Source of the DNA: Tsukamurella sp. 8F
Lineage (GTDB): Bacteria > Actinomycetota > Actinomycetes > Mycobacteriales > Mycobacteriaceae
Assembly (NCBI RefSeq): GCF_029167375.1
Contig: NZ_JARFTP010000006.1
Span: 1 to 64,000, forward strand
Length of the DNA: 64,000 nucleotides
Reading direction: 5' to 3'
The position numbers and the translations under genes are program-made. Below, one piece after another: positions 34,417 through 43,353 of the stretch; within the stretch, counting starts at the first letter, position 1; every line of letters begins with the position of its first letter. The notes beneath the pieces were generated by a model, which was not told the origin of the DNA, did not search any database, and was given only the letters and a program-made list of their open reading frames with translations.

Positions 34417-36050
34417 CGGCGAATCTCCTTCTTCTCTTGCGTCTCTCCGCTCCCGGCCGGATGCCGGTCGTCCGGAGAGGTTCCTTGCCGGCGGCGCAGC
34501 GCCCCGGCGAGCTCGGGCCGCAGCAACAGCGCTGCGGAGATGAGTGCGATCAGGCCCACGACCGCGAGTGAGGCGGGCACGGGCCCCGTCCGCGAATCGT
34601 GCGCGGCCCGGCGGTCCGAGTCGGCCGCGAGTGCGCCCGCCTCCGCAGGCGAGAGAGCATGCGCCGCAGCGAATGTCGCAACCTTACCGAGGACGGTCGC
34701 CGCCCCGCGGGCAGGCGTCGCCGTTGCGGTCACCGCGTACGACACCGTGGCCGCGACCGGCCGGTGGTGCACGGAGTCGAGCGTGATCACCACGTCGGCG
34801 GATGCCGTGTAGACGACGGGTGCGGAGTCACCGAACGTCGACGTGTTGAGCCCTACGGGCGTGCGCCCACCGTTCGCCGCGATGATCTGCGCGAGTGTCA
34901 CGGTCCTGGGCGCGTCCGCCACCAGCGATTCCACGTCCAGGTCCGGGCTGACGACCTGCTGATAGCGCGTGCCGCCCGGCGCATCGTCTACCTCGGTGAG
35001 CGAGGTCAGGGGGGTCGCGACCGTTCCCGTGCGCAGCGTCTGCGCGGTCACCGACACCTCGCGGGGCGCCGTGACCGCATGCCCGGCCAGGATCCCCGTC
35101 GCCGCCCCTGGACCGTCGGGCTCGAGCGCGAGCGACGCCGCGGGCCCTGCCGGCACCGACGGCGCGGTGGCCGCGACGACACCCGCGGCCACCAGCAGCG
35201 CCACCGCGGCGGCGCCGACCACGGCGCCTGCGGCGCGCCGCGGCAGCGCCCGCTCGGCGGGCCACAGCACGATGCCGCCGATCACGACCACGTAGACGAT
35301 CCATCCGAGCACCTCGATGAGCACCGGCCTGGGCTGGAGTCCGAGCACGCCCGTCAGCAGTGAGGACTGCAGCGACCCCGGCCGCACCAGCCATGTGAGG
35401 TCGACGACCTGCTGCTGTCCGGCGTCGAGCCAGCCCGCCTCGTGCGCGGTGTGGAACGCGGTCATCACCAGGCCCGCGGCCACCAGGACCAGCATCAGTC
35501 CGGTGGCCTTGAAGAAGCGGGCGAGATTGATACGGACGCCGCCGCGGTAGATGCCGTAGCCCAGCACGACCGCGATCGCGATACCCAGCACCGCACCAAG
35601 GCCGGCCGGCACCGCATTGCTGCTCGCATTGAAGGCGGCGACCAGGAACACCGATGTCTCTAGACCCTCACGCAGGACCGCGAGCCCGGCCATCGACGCG
35701 AACGCGATCGCCGAGCCGTTCGCGACGGCGCCGGATGCGGCCGCCTCGATCTCCTTCTTGAGGTTCCGAGCGTGGCCCCGCATCCACACGATCATGTACG
35801 TGACCATCACGATGGCCACCACACCGATCACCGTCTCGAGCTGCTCCTGCTGCCGCTGCGGCAGGTCGGCGGCGAGCACCTCGAGCCCCACGGCGACGGC
35901 CACGCACACCGCGGCCGCCGCGGCGACGCCGATCCACATCCACGCGAGTACCCGCTTCTGGCCCTGCTGCTTGAGGAACGCAGCGATGATCCCGACGATC
36001 AGCGCGGCCTCGAGCCCTTCGCGCAGGCCGATTACGAGCGTCGCGAACAT
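34413..36050 (-). CDS. efeU: High-affinity iron permease EfeU with C-terminal extension
   Basis: About 545 residues. The first ~280 form seven helices of the Ftr1/EfeU oxidase-dependent iron transporter family with both REGLE iron motifs: GLREGLEAAL (about 8-17) and VLREGLETSV (about 128-137). The remaining ~265 residues are an extra extracytoplasmic domain with Ala/Thr-rich strands, then one more helix near 500-520 and a basic, His-containing tail. That extension is longer than in E. coli EfeU (276 aa). GGGGAG precedes the ATG at 36050. It is first in efeUOB. Confidence 0.9.
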   Translation of the reverse strand: MFATLVIGLREGLEAALIVGIIAAFLKQQGQKRVLAWMWIGVAAAAAVCVAVAVGLEVLAADLPQRQQEQLETVIGVVAIVMVTYMIVWMRGHARNLKKEIEAAASGAVANGSAIAFASMAGLAVLREGLETSVFLVAAFNASSNAVPAGLGAVLGIAIAVVLGYGIYRGGVRINLARFFKATGLMLVLVAAGLVMTAFHTAHEAGWLDAGQQQVVDLTWLVRPGSLQSSLLTGVLGLQPRPVLIEVLGWIVYVVVIGGIVLWPAERALPRRAAGAVVGAAAVALLVAAGVVAATAPSVPAGPAASLALEPDGPGAATGILAGHAVTAPREVSVTAQTLRTGTVATPLTSLTEVDDAPGGTRYQQVVSPDLDVESLVADAPRTVTLAQIIAANGGRTPVGLNTSTFGDSAPVVYTASADVVITLDSVHHRPVAATVSYAVTATATPARGAATVLGKVATFAAAHALSPAEAGALAADSDRRAAHDSRTGPVPASLAVVGLIALISAALLLRPELAGALRRRQGTSPDDRHPAGSGETQEKKEIRR

Positions 36051-36200
36051 CGCACTCCCCACTGGAGATCGAACAGGTACCGGACCTGCGGTGACGCTCC
36101 GCCGGGCCCGATGATGAGTGAAGGCTACGCTGACCCGCTCCAGGGTGCGCGCGTGAAGTCGCGCGAACGTCCGATGTGTACGGTTCCCAGGCCCGGCGGA

Positions 36201-37217
36201 TCAGCCGATCAGAGCGACCCGCCGCGGGTCGAGCGCCACACGCACCGTCGACCCGTCGGCGGGCGCGGCGTCACCGAGCGCGTCCACGTCGATGGCCGCG
36301 TCCCCGGCCCCGACGCGGACGCGGACGCGGACGCGGACACCGTCGGCGGATGGCGCACTGTGGACCACCCGCGCGGGCACGCCGCGAGCCTGGAGCACGA
36401 CGGAGCCCGGCCGCAGGCCCAGCGCGAAGTCCCCGTCCGGCCCGTCGACCAGGACGCTACCCAGCGCAGACGACGCCTCCCCGTCGTGCACGTGGGCGTC
36501 GACCACCACCCCGTAGCCGAGGAACTCGGCTACGCGCGCGGTGCGCGGCCGTCTCCAGAGCCGTCCGGGACGGTCGGTCTGCACTATGCGCGCATCGTCC
36601 ATGACCGCGACGGCGTCCGCGAGCTCGACCGCCTCGTCGTGATCGTGCGTGACGATGAGCGCGGGCACGCCCTCGTCGCGGAGGATCCGTCCCAGATCGT
36701 CGACCAGGCGATCGCGCAGCTGCCGATCCAACGCCGACAGAGGCTCGTCCAGAAGCAGTAGCCGCGGGCGCGGGGCCAGCGCGCGGGCCAGGGCCACGCG
36801 CTGCTGCTGACCGCCGGACAGGCGCGTCACCGCCCGCTTCCCCATGCCCTCCAGATCGACCAGCGCGAGGAGCTCCTCGACCCGCTCGGCCGCCGCCGAA
36901 CGGTCCCAGCCCTGACGCGTGAGCCCGTACGCGATGTTCCCGGCGACGTTCCGGTGTCCGAAGAGCTGCCCGTCCTGGAAGACCACGCCGAAGCCGCGTC
37001 GATGGGTCGGGACACCGGCGAGGTCCCGGCCGTCGAGAGTCACGCGTCCACCGGCGAGCGGCTCGAGTCCCGCGACCGCACGCAGCAGCGTCGACTTCCC
37101 GCACCCGGACGGCCCGAGCAGTGCGAGCACCTGTGCATCGCCGCCCACGCGCAGCGACGCACAGTCCACCGCGACGCGCCGCCCGTACGTGACGGTGATC
37201 GAATCCAGCTCCAACAC
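36201..37217 (-). CDS. ABC transporter ATPase of a ThiBPQ/FbpABC-like importer
   Basis: A 338-residue ATPase: Walker A GPSGCGKST (about 35-43), signature LSGGQQQRVALARAL (about 134-148), Walker B LLLLDEPLSALD and H-loop VTHDHDEA, then a TOBE-like domain (about 240-330). It belongs to the CysA/PotA group of importers for iron, thiamine or similar. Its length is more like FbpC than the short E. coli ThiQ. The GTG lies directly after the permease stop. A hexanucleotide repeat in the TOBE region encodes four RV pairs. Confidence 0.85.
   Translation of the reverse strand: MLELDSITVTYGRRVAVDCASLRVGGDAQVLALLGPSGCGKSTLLRAVAGLEPLAGGRVTLDGRDLAGVPTHRRGFGVVFQDGQLFGHRNVAGNIAYGLTRQGWDRSAAAERVEELLALVDLEGMGKRAVTRLSGGQQQRVALARALAPRPRLLLLDEPLSALDRQLRDRLVDDLGRILRDEGVPALIVTHDHDEAVELADAVAVMDDARIVQTDRPGRLWRRPRTARVAEFLGYGVVVDAHVHDGEASSALGSVLVDGPDGDFALGLRPGSVVLQARGVPARVVHSAPSADGVRVRVRVRVGAGDAAIDVDALGDAAPADGSTVRVALDPRRVALIG
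36312..36338. repeat. Hexanucleotide tandem repeat (GACGCG)4
   Basis: Four perfect tandem copies of GACGCG plus a partial copy, within the C-terminal TOBE-like domain of the importer ATPase, where it encodes RVRVRVRV on the minus strand. Slippage here would add or remove residue pairs without breaking the frame. Confidence 0.85.
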
Positions 37218-38840
37218 CTAGAACTCCGCCTGTGCCGGGTCGTCGCGGCGCACCGCCTCCATGACTGCGACGATAGCCACCGTCGCCATGACGAGGAGCA
37301 CCGAACAGGCGGCTGCAAGGGCCGCGTTCCCCCAGCCCGGTCGGCTCATCACCTGCGCTACCAGCACCGGCAGGGTCATGGATTCGGGACGGACCAGGAA
37401 TCCCGCCGCACCGAACTCGCCGAGCGTGATGACGAGCGCGAAGCACGCGGCGACGCCGAGGGGCCGCAACACAGTGGGGACGTCGACCGTCAGGAAGACC
37501 CGCGCCGGCGACGCGCCCAGTACCGCGGCGGCCTGCCGCAGGCGCGGGTCGACCGCACCCAGCGCGGGCGCCACGACCCGAACCACGATCGGCAGCGCGA
37601 CGAGCCCCTGCACGATCGGGAGCCATACCCCCGACGACCGCCACGACAGCGGCAGCGCCGCCGTCGCCACGAGGTAGCCGAAGCCCAGCGTCACGGCGCT
37701 CACGCCCAGCGGCAGCATCAGCACGGCGTCCGCGAACCGCCCCAACGGCCCGCGCAGGCGGGTCACCGCCACGGCCGCGAGTACGCCGAGCACGAGCGCC
37801 AGGGCGCCCGCTTGGAGGGCAGTGACCAGTGACATCTGCAAGGCCTTGAGCGGTACCACGCCGCCGCTTGCCGCCGTCAGCGCCCGGTACGCGTCCAAAC
37901 CCGCTGCTCCCGACGGGTCGGGGTGCAGCGACCGCCACACGAGCGAGAGGATCGGGAGGATCAGAAGCCCGACGGTGATCGCCGCACCCGCCGTGATCGC
38001 GAGCCATGTTCGCGGCCCGTTCCGAATTCGTCGGTGCTGCAACCACTTCGCCGGTGGCGCCGCCACCCGCGCGCGCAGCACCTGACTGAGCACGACCACC
38101 GCGATCACGATCAGGACCTGTACCAGCGCCAGCACCGACGCGGTCGGCAGGTCGAAGGCACCCACCACCTGTTGGTAGATCTCGGTCTCGACGGTGGAGA
38201 AGCGGGTGCCACCCACGATGAGGACGATGCCGAAGCTGGTGGCGCAGAACAGGAAGACGACGACCGCCGACGATGCGATCGCGGGCGCGAGCACGGGCAG
38301 GCTCGCGGTGAGGAACGCCCGCACGGGCCCCGCGCCGAGGGTGCGGGCCGCCTCCTCGGTGCGCGGATCCATTCCGGCCCACACGCCACCGACCAGGCGC
38401 GCAACGACCGCGACGTTGAAGTACGCGTGCGCGAGCAGGATCACCCACACGGTCTCGGACAGCCCCAGGAATCCGAGCGGCCCATCGGCCGCGAAGACCT
38501 CGCGGAAGGCGACCCCCACCACGACCGTCGGGAGAACGAACGGAACGGTGACGAGGACCCGCATCGCGCGCTGGCCTCGGTATCGCGCCCGCGCCGAGAG
38601 CCAGGCGAGGGGCAACCCGAGCGCCACGGTCAGTGCCGTCGATGCGGCGGCCTGCCAGAGCGTGAACCACACGAGGTGACCCGCGCGCACCCCGGTCAGC
38701 GCGTCACCGAGCGTCGGACCGGGTGTGACCAGGCCCCGAACGATGATCGCCGCGACCGGCCACAGGAAGAAGACCCCGACGACGGCGAGCGCCGGGAGGA
38801 GCGCCAGGGCCGGGCCGGAGTTCCTGCGAACTCGACTCAC
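37218..38840 (-). CDS. ABC transporter permease, fused two-domain (ThiP/FbpB-like)
   Basis: A 540-residue permease with two homologous halves, each with about six helices; EAARTLGAGPVRAF (about 165-180) and RQAAAVLGASPARVF (about 445-460) are the EAA loops contacting the ATPase. This fused layout and length match ThiP (536 aa) and FbpB. GTG start overlaps the substrate-binding protein stop (GTGA). Confidence 0.9.
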   Translation of the reverse strand: MSRVRRNSGPALALLPALAVVGVFFLWPVAAIIVRGLVTPGPTLGDALTGVRAGHLVWFTLWQAAASTALTVALGLPLAWLSARARYRGQRAMRVLVTVPFVLPTVVVGVAFREVFAADGPLGFLGLSETVWVILLAHAYFNVAVVARLVGGVWAGMDPRTEEAARTLGAGPVRAFLTASLPVLAPAIASSAVVVFLFCATSFGIVLIVGGTRFSTVETEIYQQVVGAFDLPTASVLALVQVLIVIAVVVLSQVLRARVAAPPAKWLQHRRIRNGPRTWLAITAGAAITVGLLILPILSLVWRSLHPDPSGAAGLDAYRALTAASGGVVPLKALQMSLVTALQAGALALVLGVLAAVAVTRLRGPLGRFADAVLMLPLGVSAVTLGFGYLVATAALPLSWRSSGVWLPIVQGLVALPIVVRVVAPALGAVDPRLRQAAAVLGASPARVFLTVDVPTVLRPLGVAACFALVITLGEFGAAGFLVRPESMTLPVLVAQVMSRPGWGNAALAAACSVLLVMATVAIVAVMEAVRRDDPAQAEF

Positions 38841-39919
38841 CTACCCAGCGCCTGCCGCCAGGCGCGTAACCACCCGTCACGGCCGTCGGCGATCTGCTGC
38901 GGCGTCAGGGACGCCGGCTTGTCCGGAACGGGCGCGTACTTCGCCCATGCCGACGGGAGCTGCACCCCGCGCGTGACGGGGTACACGTACATCGAATCGG
39001 GCATGGCGGCCTGCGCCTGCCGAGAGAGCAGGAAGTCGATGAACTTCTGCGCTCCCGCAACGTTCTTCGCTCCGCGCAGCACCCCCGCGTACTCGACCTG
39101 ACGGAAGCACGTGTCCAGGAGCGCCTTGGTGGCCGGGGCGCTGCCGTCCTTGCCCACCTCCGCGGCGGGCGACGAGGCATACGAGACCACGATCGGGCGC
39201 GGCCCCTTCCCACTCGAGCCCGAGAACTCGGAGCTGTACGCCGTATTCCAGTCCGAGGTGACGGACACGTCGTTCGCGGCGAGTCTGCGCCACCAGTTCT
39301 GCCAACCGTTCGGATCGGTGGCGATCGTCCCGAGCAGGAACGCCAGCCCCGGCGAAGCCGTGCTCGGGTCCTCCACCACCGTGAGGCCCCTGTACTTCGG
39401 GTCGACCAGGTCGTCGTACGACCTGGGCTCGGGGAGCTTCTTCTCGGAGAAGTAGCGGGTGTCGATGTTGAGGCACACGTCGCCGTAGTCGACGGCCGTG
39501 AGCCGCTTCTCCCCCGGTAGCCCGAACGTGGAGGCGCCGTTCGCCGCCGCCGGCGACGCGTACGCCTGGAACACGCCGGCCTGCAGGGTCCGCGACGCGA
39601 ACGTGTTGTCCACGCCGAAGGAGACGTCGCCGGGCGGGGAACCGGCCGTGAGGCTGAGCTTCGTCGCGAGCGTGCCCGCATCCCCGAACTCCACCGTATC
39701 GACCTTCAGTCCGGTCTGCTTCGTGAACGCGGCGAGCACGTCGTCGGGCAGGTGGAACGAATCGTGCGTGACGAGGGTGACGGTGCCCGTTACCGGAGCC
39801 CCACCCGAAGCGGAGGGCGACGACGGTGCGGTACTCGTCGAGCAGCCCGCGAGGAGCGCTCCCGCGGCGAGAACGGCCGGGACGGCGATGGCCGCGCGGC
39901 GGGCGAATGCCGTGATCAT
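38837..39919 (-). CDS. Solute-binding lipoprotein, thiamine-type (ThiB-like)
   Basis: A 360-residue lipoprotein: signal with LLAGC (Cys26). The mature part resembles ThiB thiamine-binding proteins: THDSFHLP near the N terminus, VDYGDVCLNID, TVVEDPSTASPGLAFLLG, VSVTSDWNTAYSSEF and SYASSPAAEV, then RQVEYAGVLRGA and MYVYPVTRGVQLP. The pattern follows E. coli ThiB closely (DYGYFAF, DPRTSTPGLGLLL, TTSPAYH), so thiamine or its phosphates are the likely ligand; iron is the alternative given the family and the efe neighbours. No TPP riboswitch is seen upstream. With the fused permease and ATPase it forms one operon, starting 24 nt after the pimE stop. Confidence 0.82.
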   Translation of the reverse strand: MITAFARRAAIAVPAVLAAGALLAGCSTSTAPSSPSASGGAPVTGTVTLVTHDSFHLPDDVLAAFTKQTGLKVDTVEFGDAGTLATKLSLTAGSPPGDVSFGVDNTFASRTLQAGVFQAYASPAAANGASTFGLPGEKRLTAVDYGDVCLNIDTRYFSEKKLPEPRSYDDLVDPKYRGLTVVEDPSTASPGLAFLLGTIATDPNGWQNWWRRLAANDVSVTSDWNTAYSSEFSGSSGKGPRPIVVSYASSPAAEVGKDGSAPATKALLDTCFRQVEYAGVLRGAKNVAGAQKFIDFLLSRQAQAAMPDSMYVYPVTRGVQLPSAWAKYAPVPDKPASLTPQQIADGRDGWLRAWRQALGR

Positions 39920-39943
39920 GCGGGAGACACTACCCAGATCGGC

Positions 39944-41236
39944 TCACACCGCAGGACGAGCGGTTCCACCCGCCACGGGCGTCGGCGCAGCCGTTCCCTC
40001 GAGCGTCCGCCGGCCGCTGCCGACCACGACGACGAGGCCGATCGTGACGAGCAGGCCTGGGCAGAGACACAGCGCCCACCCGAGGCCGGCGTGCACACCT
40101 ACAACCGCCAGCAGGCCGTTCATGCCGTGCACGCCCAGCAGGCAATAGGCGAACGTCACCACCACGAGCGCGCGGGCGGGGCGGGACTGCGCAGGCGGCG
40201 CATTCCAGAGCGGCCCATGCACCAGCCATATCAGCATGGGTACCACCCAGACGAAATGGTGGATCCACGAGATCGGCGAGGCGCACAGCCCGAACATCTG
40301 CACCAACACCAGGGCTATGAGCGCGTCGCAACGGCGGCACACCCACCAGGCGCCGGCCAGCAGCACCCCGGCCACTGCGATAGCTGCGAGCACCACGGGC
40401 CCGGTTGCGAGGTCGTGCCCCGCGAACCGGGACAGCGCGCCGCGCAGCGCCTGGTTGTCGATCTTCGCCGGGTCGCCGATCGGCCCCGTCTGCCCGATGA
40501 GGACGGTGAAGTAGCGGCGCGTCTCCTTCGGCATCGCCAGACACGCCACCCCGATGGTGCCGGCGAACACCACGCCCGAGAAGACCGCGCCGAGCCACCG
40601 CCGCCGGGCCAGCAGGAACAACCCGCCCACCGCGGGCGTCAGCTTGATCCCGGCGGCGAGACCGATGAAGAAGCCGGGCAGGAGGTCGCCGCGCCGGCCC
40701 GCGCACCGGACCGTCAGGTACGCGGCTCCGACACCGAGCGCCATCAGCACCACGTTGATCTGGCCGTAGTCCAGGTTGGTGCGCACGGGATCGAGCCATA
40801 ACACCGCCGCGGTCCAGGCGAACGAATGCGTGCGCGGGACATCCGCGAGCAGGGGCGATTCGCCGCGGTGCGCGCGGAGCAGGGCCAGACACATCGTTAT
40901 GACGAGGAACAGCAGCGCGAACGTGACGACGAGCCACACCGCGGCGGCCACGCCGAATGGCAGCCAGCCGAGCGGCCAGAAGAACAGCGCCGCGAACGGT
41001 GGGTAGGTGAAGGGCAGCGGTTGCGTCGGCGTGTACTCCGACAGCGCGAAGTCGTACAGCCCGCCGAGGCCCACGGTCCGCGCGGCGACGAGATACACCC
41101 GGAGGTCGACGAAGGTGCGGGTGTGCGCGCCCGCCAGGACCCACACGATCCGCGACAGCAGGGAGAGCGCCAGCACCGCCACGGCCCAACGGGAAGCCGC
41201 GGCGCCGCCCTGCGCTGCTCGGTTCGCCGCGGTCAC
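39944..41236 (-). CDS. pimE: PimE-like polyprenol-phosphate mannosyltransferase (GT87)
   Basis: A 430-residue membrane enzyme with about ten to twelve helices and the GT-C/GT87 layout: an extracytoplasmic loop after helix 1 with TRTFVDLRVYLVAARTV containing the candidate catalytic Asp. Length equals that of M. tuberculosis PimE (Rv1159, 431 aa), and the position near typA and lpqW agrees. PimE adds the fifth mannose of PIMs using polyprenol-phosphate mannose on the outer face of the membrane. GTG start at 41236. It diverges from the secreted Ala/Pro-rich protein gene as in mycobacteria. Confidence 0.85.
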   Translation of the reverse strand: MTAANRAAQGGAAASRWAVAVLALSLLSRIVWVLAGAHTRTFVDLRVYLVAARTVGLGGLYDFALSEYTPTQPLPFTYPPFAALFFWPLGWLPFGVAAAVWLVVTFALLFLVITMCLALLRAHRGESPLLADVPRTHSFAWTAAVLWLDPVRTNLDYGQINVVLMALGVGAAYLTVRCAGRRGDLLPGFFIGLAAGIKLTPAVGGLFLLARRRWLGAVFSGVVFAGTIGVACLAMPKETRRYFTVLIGQTGPIGDPAKIDNQALRGALSRFAGHDLATGPVVLAAIAVAGVLLAGAWWVCRRCDALIALVLVQMFGLCASPISWIHHFVWVVPMLIWLVHGPLWNAPPAQSRPARALVVVTFAYCLLGVHGMNGLLAVVGVHAGLGWALCLCPGLLVTIGLVVVVGSGRRTLEGTAAPTPVAGGTARPAV

Positions 41237-41396
41237 GACCCCAACACTACGGTGAGATGCACATCACATCTCCTCGGGCGTGAGTTTGCGTAACGGGTCC
41301 GCCCTACGGGACGATCGTCATGCGAGTGCCACAGATCGCGCGCCCCTCGGCGCCGCGACGAGGCACGCCGCGCTCATAGAAGGACGTACGACGCAC

Positions 41397-42218
41397 ATGA
41401 ACCCCCGCACCCTGACCCGTCGGATCGCGACGACCACCGTCGCCCTCACGGCAGCGGTCGGGATGGCCACGATCGGGACCGCCTCGGCCGCTCCGCTCCC
41501 GCCCAACATCCCCGCCCCCGCGACCAAGGCCGATCCGTCCGTCGTAGCCGGCATGCAGGCCTATATCCCCGCGCTCATGGGCACGCTCACGCAGTCCGGG
41601 CCCGACGGCAAGGGCGTCGATCCCGCGACCCTCGCGCAGGCGACCACCGCACTGAAGACCATGCCGAACCTCCCGCCGCAGGTCCGCTCCATGGGCGGCA
41701 GCGTCATCGGCTTCGTGGACGGTTCCGGCAAGAACGCCGTCGACCCGAACGGTCCCACTGCGCCCGTCACCCGCGACACTCCGCGCGTCCAGCAGTTCCT
41801 GTACCCGACCATCGCCTCGAAGTGCGTCGCGCCGTCGAAGAGCAACTCCAGCGGGAACGCGATCGGCACCGCCGTCGTCGTCGCAGGCCCGCAGGAGGTC
41901 CCTGCGCCCGGCCCAGGCAAGGGGCAGACCGGATACGTCTTCACCGTGCCGGGCACCGGCGTGGCCGTCGACGGCGATTCCGGTAAACCGCTCACCGTGT
42001 CGTGGGTCAACCTCGACACGCACAAGCAGGGCACGGCAGACCTCGAGCCCAACGACAAGATCAACCACGAGTCGGGCCCGGCGACGTACACGGCGATCGT
42101 CGACGCCGGCGAGGGTCGCGTTCTGTCGTCGGTATACGGCACCATGGTGTGGAAGGACGCCGCCGGCAAGACCACCAGCTGCGACGTCGCTCCGACGATG
42201 GGAATGGTGTACGTGTGA
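41397..42218 (+). CDS. Secreted Ala/Pro-rich protein (Rv1157c/Rv1158c-like)
   Basis: A 273-residue exported protein: signal peptide after twin Arg-containing start (TLTRRIATTTVALTAAVG), cleavage near ASA-A, residue 31. The mature part begins PLPPNIPAPA and contains QFLYPTIASKCV, VVVAGPQEVPAPGPGKGQ, NLDTHKQGTADL and a C-terminal STCDVAPTMGMVYV-like end (two cysteines, likely disulfide). In M. tuberculosis Rv1157c/Rv1158c lie next to pimE in the same divergent order. Function unknown. The ATG at 41397 has AAGGA upstream. It overlaps the protease gene (GTGA). Confidence 0.78.
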   Translation: MNPRTLTRRIATTTVALTAAVGMATIGTASAAPLPPNIPAPATKADPSVVAGMQAYIPALMGTLTQSGPDGKGVDPATLAQATTALKTMPNLPPQVRSMGGSVIGFVDGSGKNAVDPNGPTAPVTRDTPRVQQFLYPTIASKCVAPSKSNSSGNAIGTAVVVAGPQEVPAPGPGKGQTGYVFTVPGTGVAVDGDSGKPLTVSWVNLDTHKQGTADLEPNDKINHESGPATYTAIVDAGEGRVLSSVYGTMVWKDAAGKTTSCDVAPTMGMVYV

Positions 42219-43090
42219 CCCCTGCGACCGACGGAACCGCTGATCAGAGCGCTCATCCGAGTACTCCCTCGATCGCTCCTGCGTCCGCCGGTCGTGTGTC
42301 GGTCGGCCATGTGTACGTCGCACAGGCGGCGCACGCGGCATCGGAGGCGACAGCGCACGGGGCCCACTCCGCCCTGCGCGCTGCGCGCGACCTCCGCATG
42401 TGGCTCGACGTGGGTGTGGTCGTCGCGGTGCTGGTGGCCACCAACCTCGTCGCACACTTCACGACGTCACTGGCATCCCTGATCTCGGTTCCGATCGCCG
42501 CCGTCGCGCTCATCGGAATCGCGCGGCACCGCGGCCTCGGGTGGCACGAACTCGGACTGGGCCGCGAGCATTGGCGGTCGGGTGCGAAGTACGCCGCGGC
42601 CGCCGTAGTGCTGGTCGTGGCCGTGATCGCGATCGGCGCCGCACTGCCCGTCACCCGATCGCTGTTCCTCAACGACCGCTACGCCACTCTCTCCACCGCC
42701 GTCGTGTCGTCGATGGTGATCATCCCCCTACAGACCGTCATTCCAGAGGAACTCGCGTTCCGCGGCGCATTGCACGGCACGCTTTCGCGCGCTCTGCGCT
42801 TCCGCTGGGTCGCAGTCTCGGGATCCCTGCTGTTCGGACTGTGGCATGTCGCGTCATCGTTGGGGCTGACCAGCGGTAACGCGGGGTTGACCAAGATCCT
42901 CGGCGCCGGCCCGTGGGCCCAGATCGCCGGCATCCTCGGCGCTGTCGCCGCCACCGGCGCGGCGGGTTTCGTATTCACCTGGCTGCGCAAGCGCAGTGGT
43001 TCGCTGATCGCGCCGATCGCACTGCACTGGTCACTCAACGGCGTCGGGGCGCTCGCGGCTGCGCTCGCCTGGCAGATGTTCGTGCGCTGA
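42215..43090 (+). CDS. CPBP (CAAX-type) intramembrane metalloprotease
   Basis: A 291-residue protein with about seven helices and the Abi/CPBP motifs: PEELAFRG (EExxxR, about 172-178), LFGLWHVAS (His in the second motif, about 203-211) and PIALHWSLNG (about 262-271). These residues bind the metal in intramembrane proteases of this family; roles in actinobacteria include signal-protein processing. The GTG overlaps the stop of the secreted-protein gene by 4 nt, so the two are coupled and possibly act on each other's product. Confidence 0.85.
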   Translation: MTPATDGTADQSAHPSTPSIAPASAGRVSVGHVYVAQAAHAASEATAHGAHSALRAARDLRMWLDVGVVVAVLVATNLVAHFTTSLASLISVPIAAVALIGIARHRGLGWHELGLGREHWRSGAKYAAAAVVLVVAVIAIGAALPVTRSLFLNDRYATLSTAVVSSMVIIPLQTVIPEELAFRGALHGTLSRALRFRWVAVSGSLLFGLWHVASSLGLTSGNAGLTKILGAGPWAQIAGILGAVAATGAAGFVFTWLRKRSGSLIAPIALHWSLNGVGALAAALAWQMFVR

Positions 43091-43165
43091 CTCTTCCACC
43101 GGTTCGCCGGTTCACCGGTCGCGGATGCGGGGCCGTGCGTCGTTGTGCATCGTGATCGCAGTCGG

Positions 43166-43253
43166 GTGCACCTCCAGGGATTGGGTGCACATCTCCACTG
43201 CAGATCCCCGGCCGGTGCGTGGATACGTGCACCCAAGTTGTGGAGATCTGCAC
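43166..43253. repeat. Imperfect long inverted repeat in a convergent intergenic gap
   Basis: TTGGGTGCAC (43181-43190) pairs exactly with GTGCACCCAA (43227-43236), and GTGCACATCTCCAC (43185-43198) is 13/14 to the inverse of GTGGAGATCTGCAC (43240-43253). The two arms share a GTGCA-x-TCTCCA-x-TTGGGTGCAC layout over about 35 nt. It lies between the stops of convergent genes at 43090 and 43354. It could be a terminator structure or a copy of a dispersed actinobacterial repeat. Confidence 0.75.
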
Positions 43254-43353
43254 TCGAGTCCCCCGTGACCGGTGCAGCGCCGCCCCGAGTACAGCGCCTC
43301 GAACGAAGCCCACGGAGGGTGCCGGACGGAGACGGCGGCGAAGACCCGACACT

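Noticed and set aside
36051-36200. IdeR-like iron box upstream of efeU (GAGTGAAGGCTACGCTGA region)
   Set aside because: Only about half of the IdeR consensus positions fit, with one weak half-site, so it is not supported as a box.
39920-41396. TPP riboswitch upstream of the ThiB-like gene or of the operon start
   Set aside because: No CUGAGA or the other conserved thi-box blocks are seen; the ThiB-like gene follows pimE by only 24 nt.
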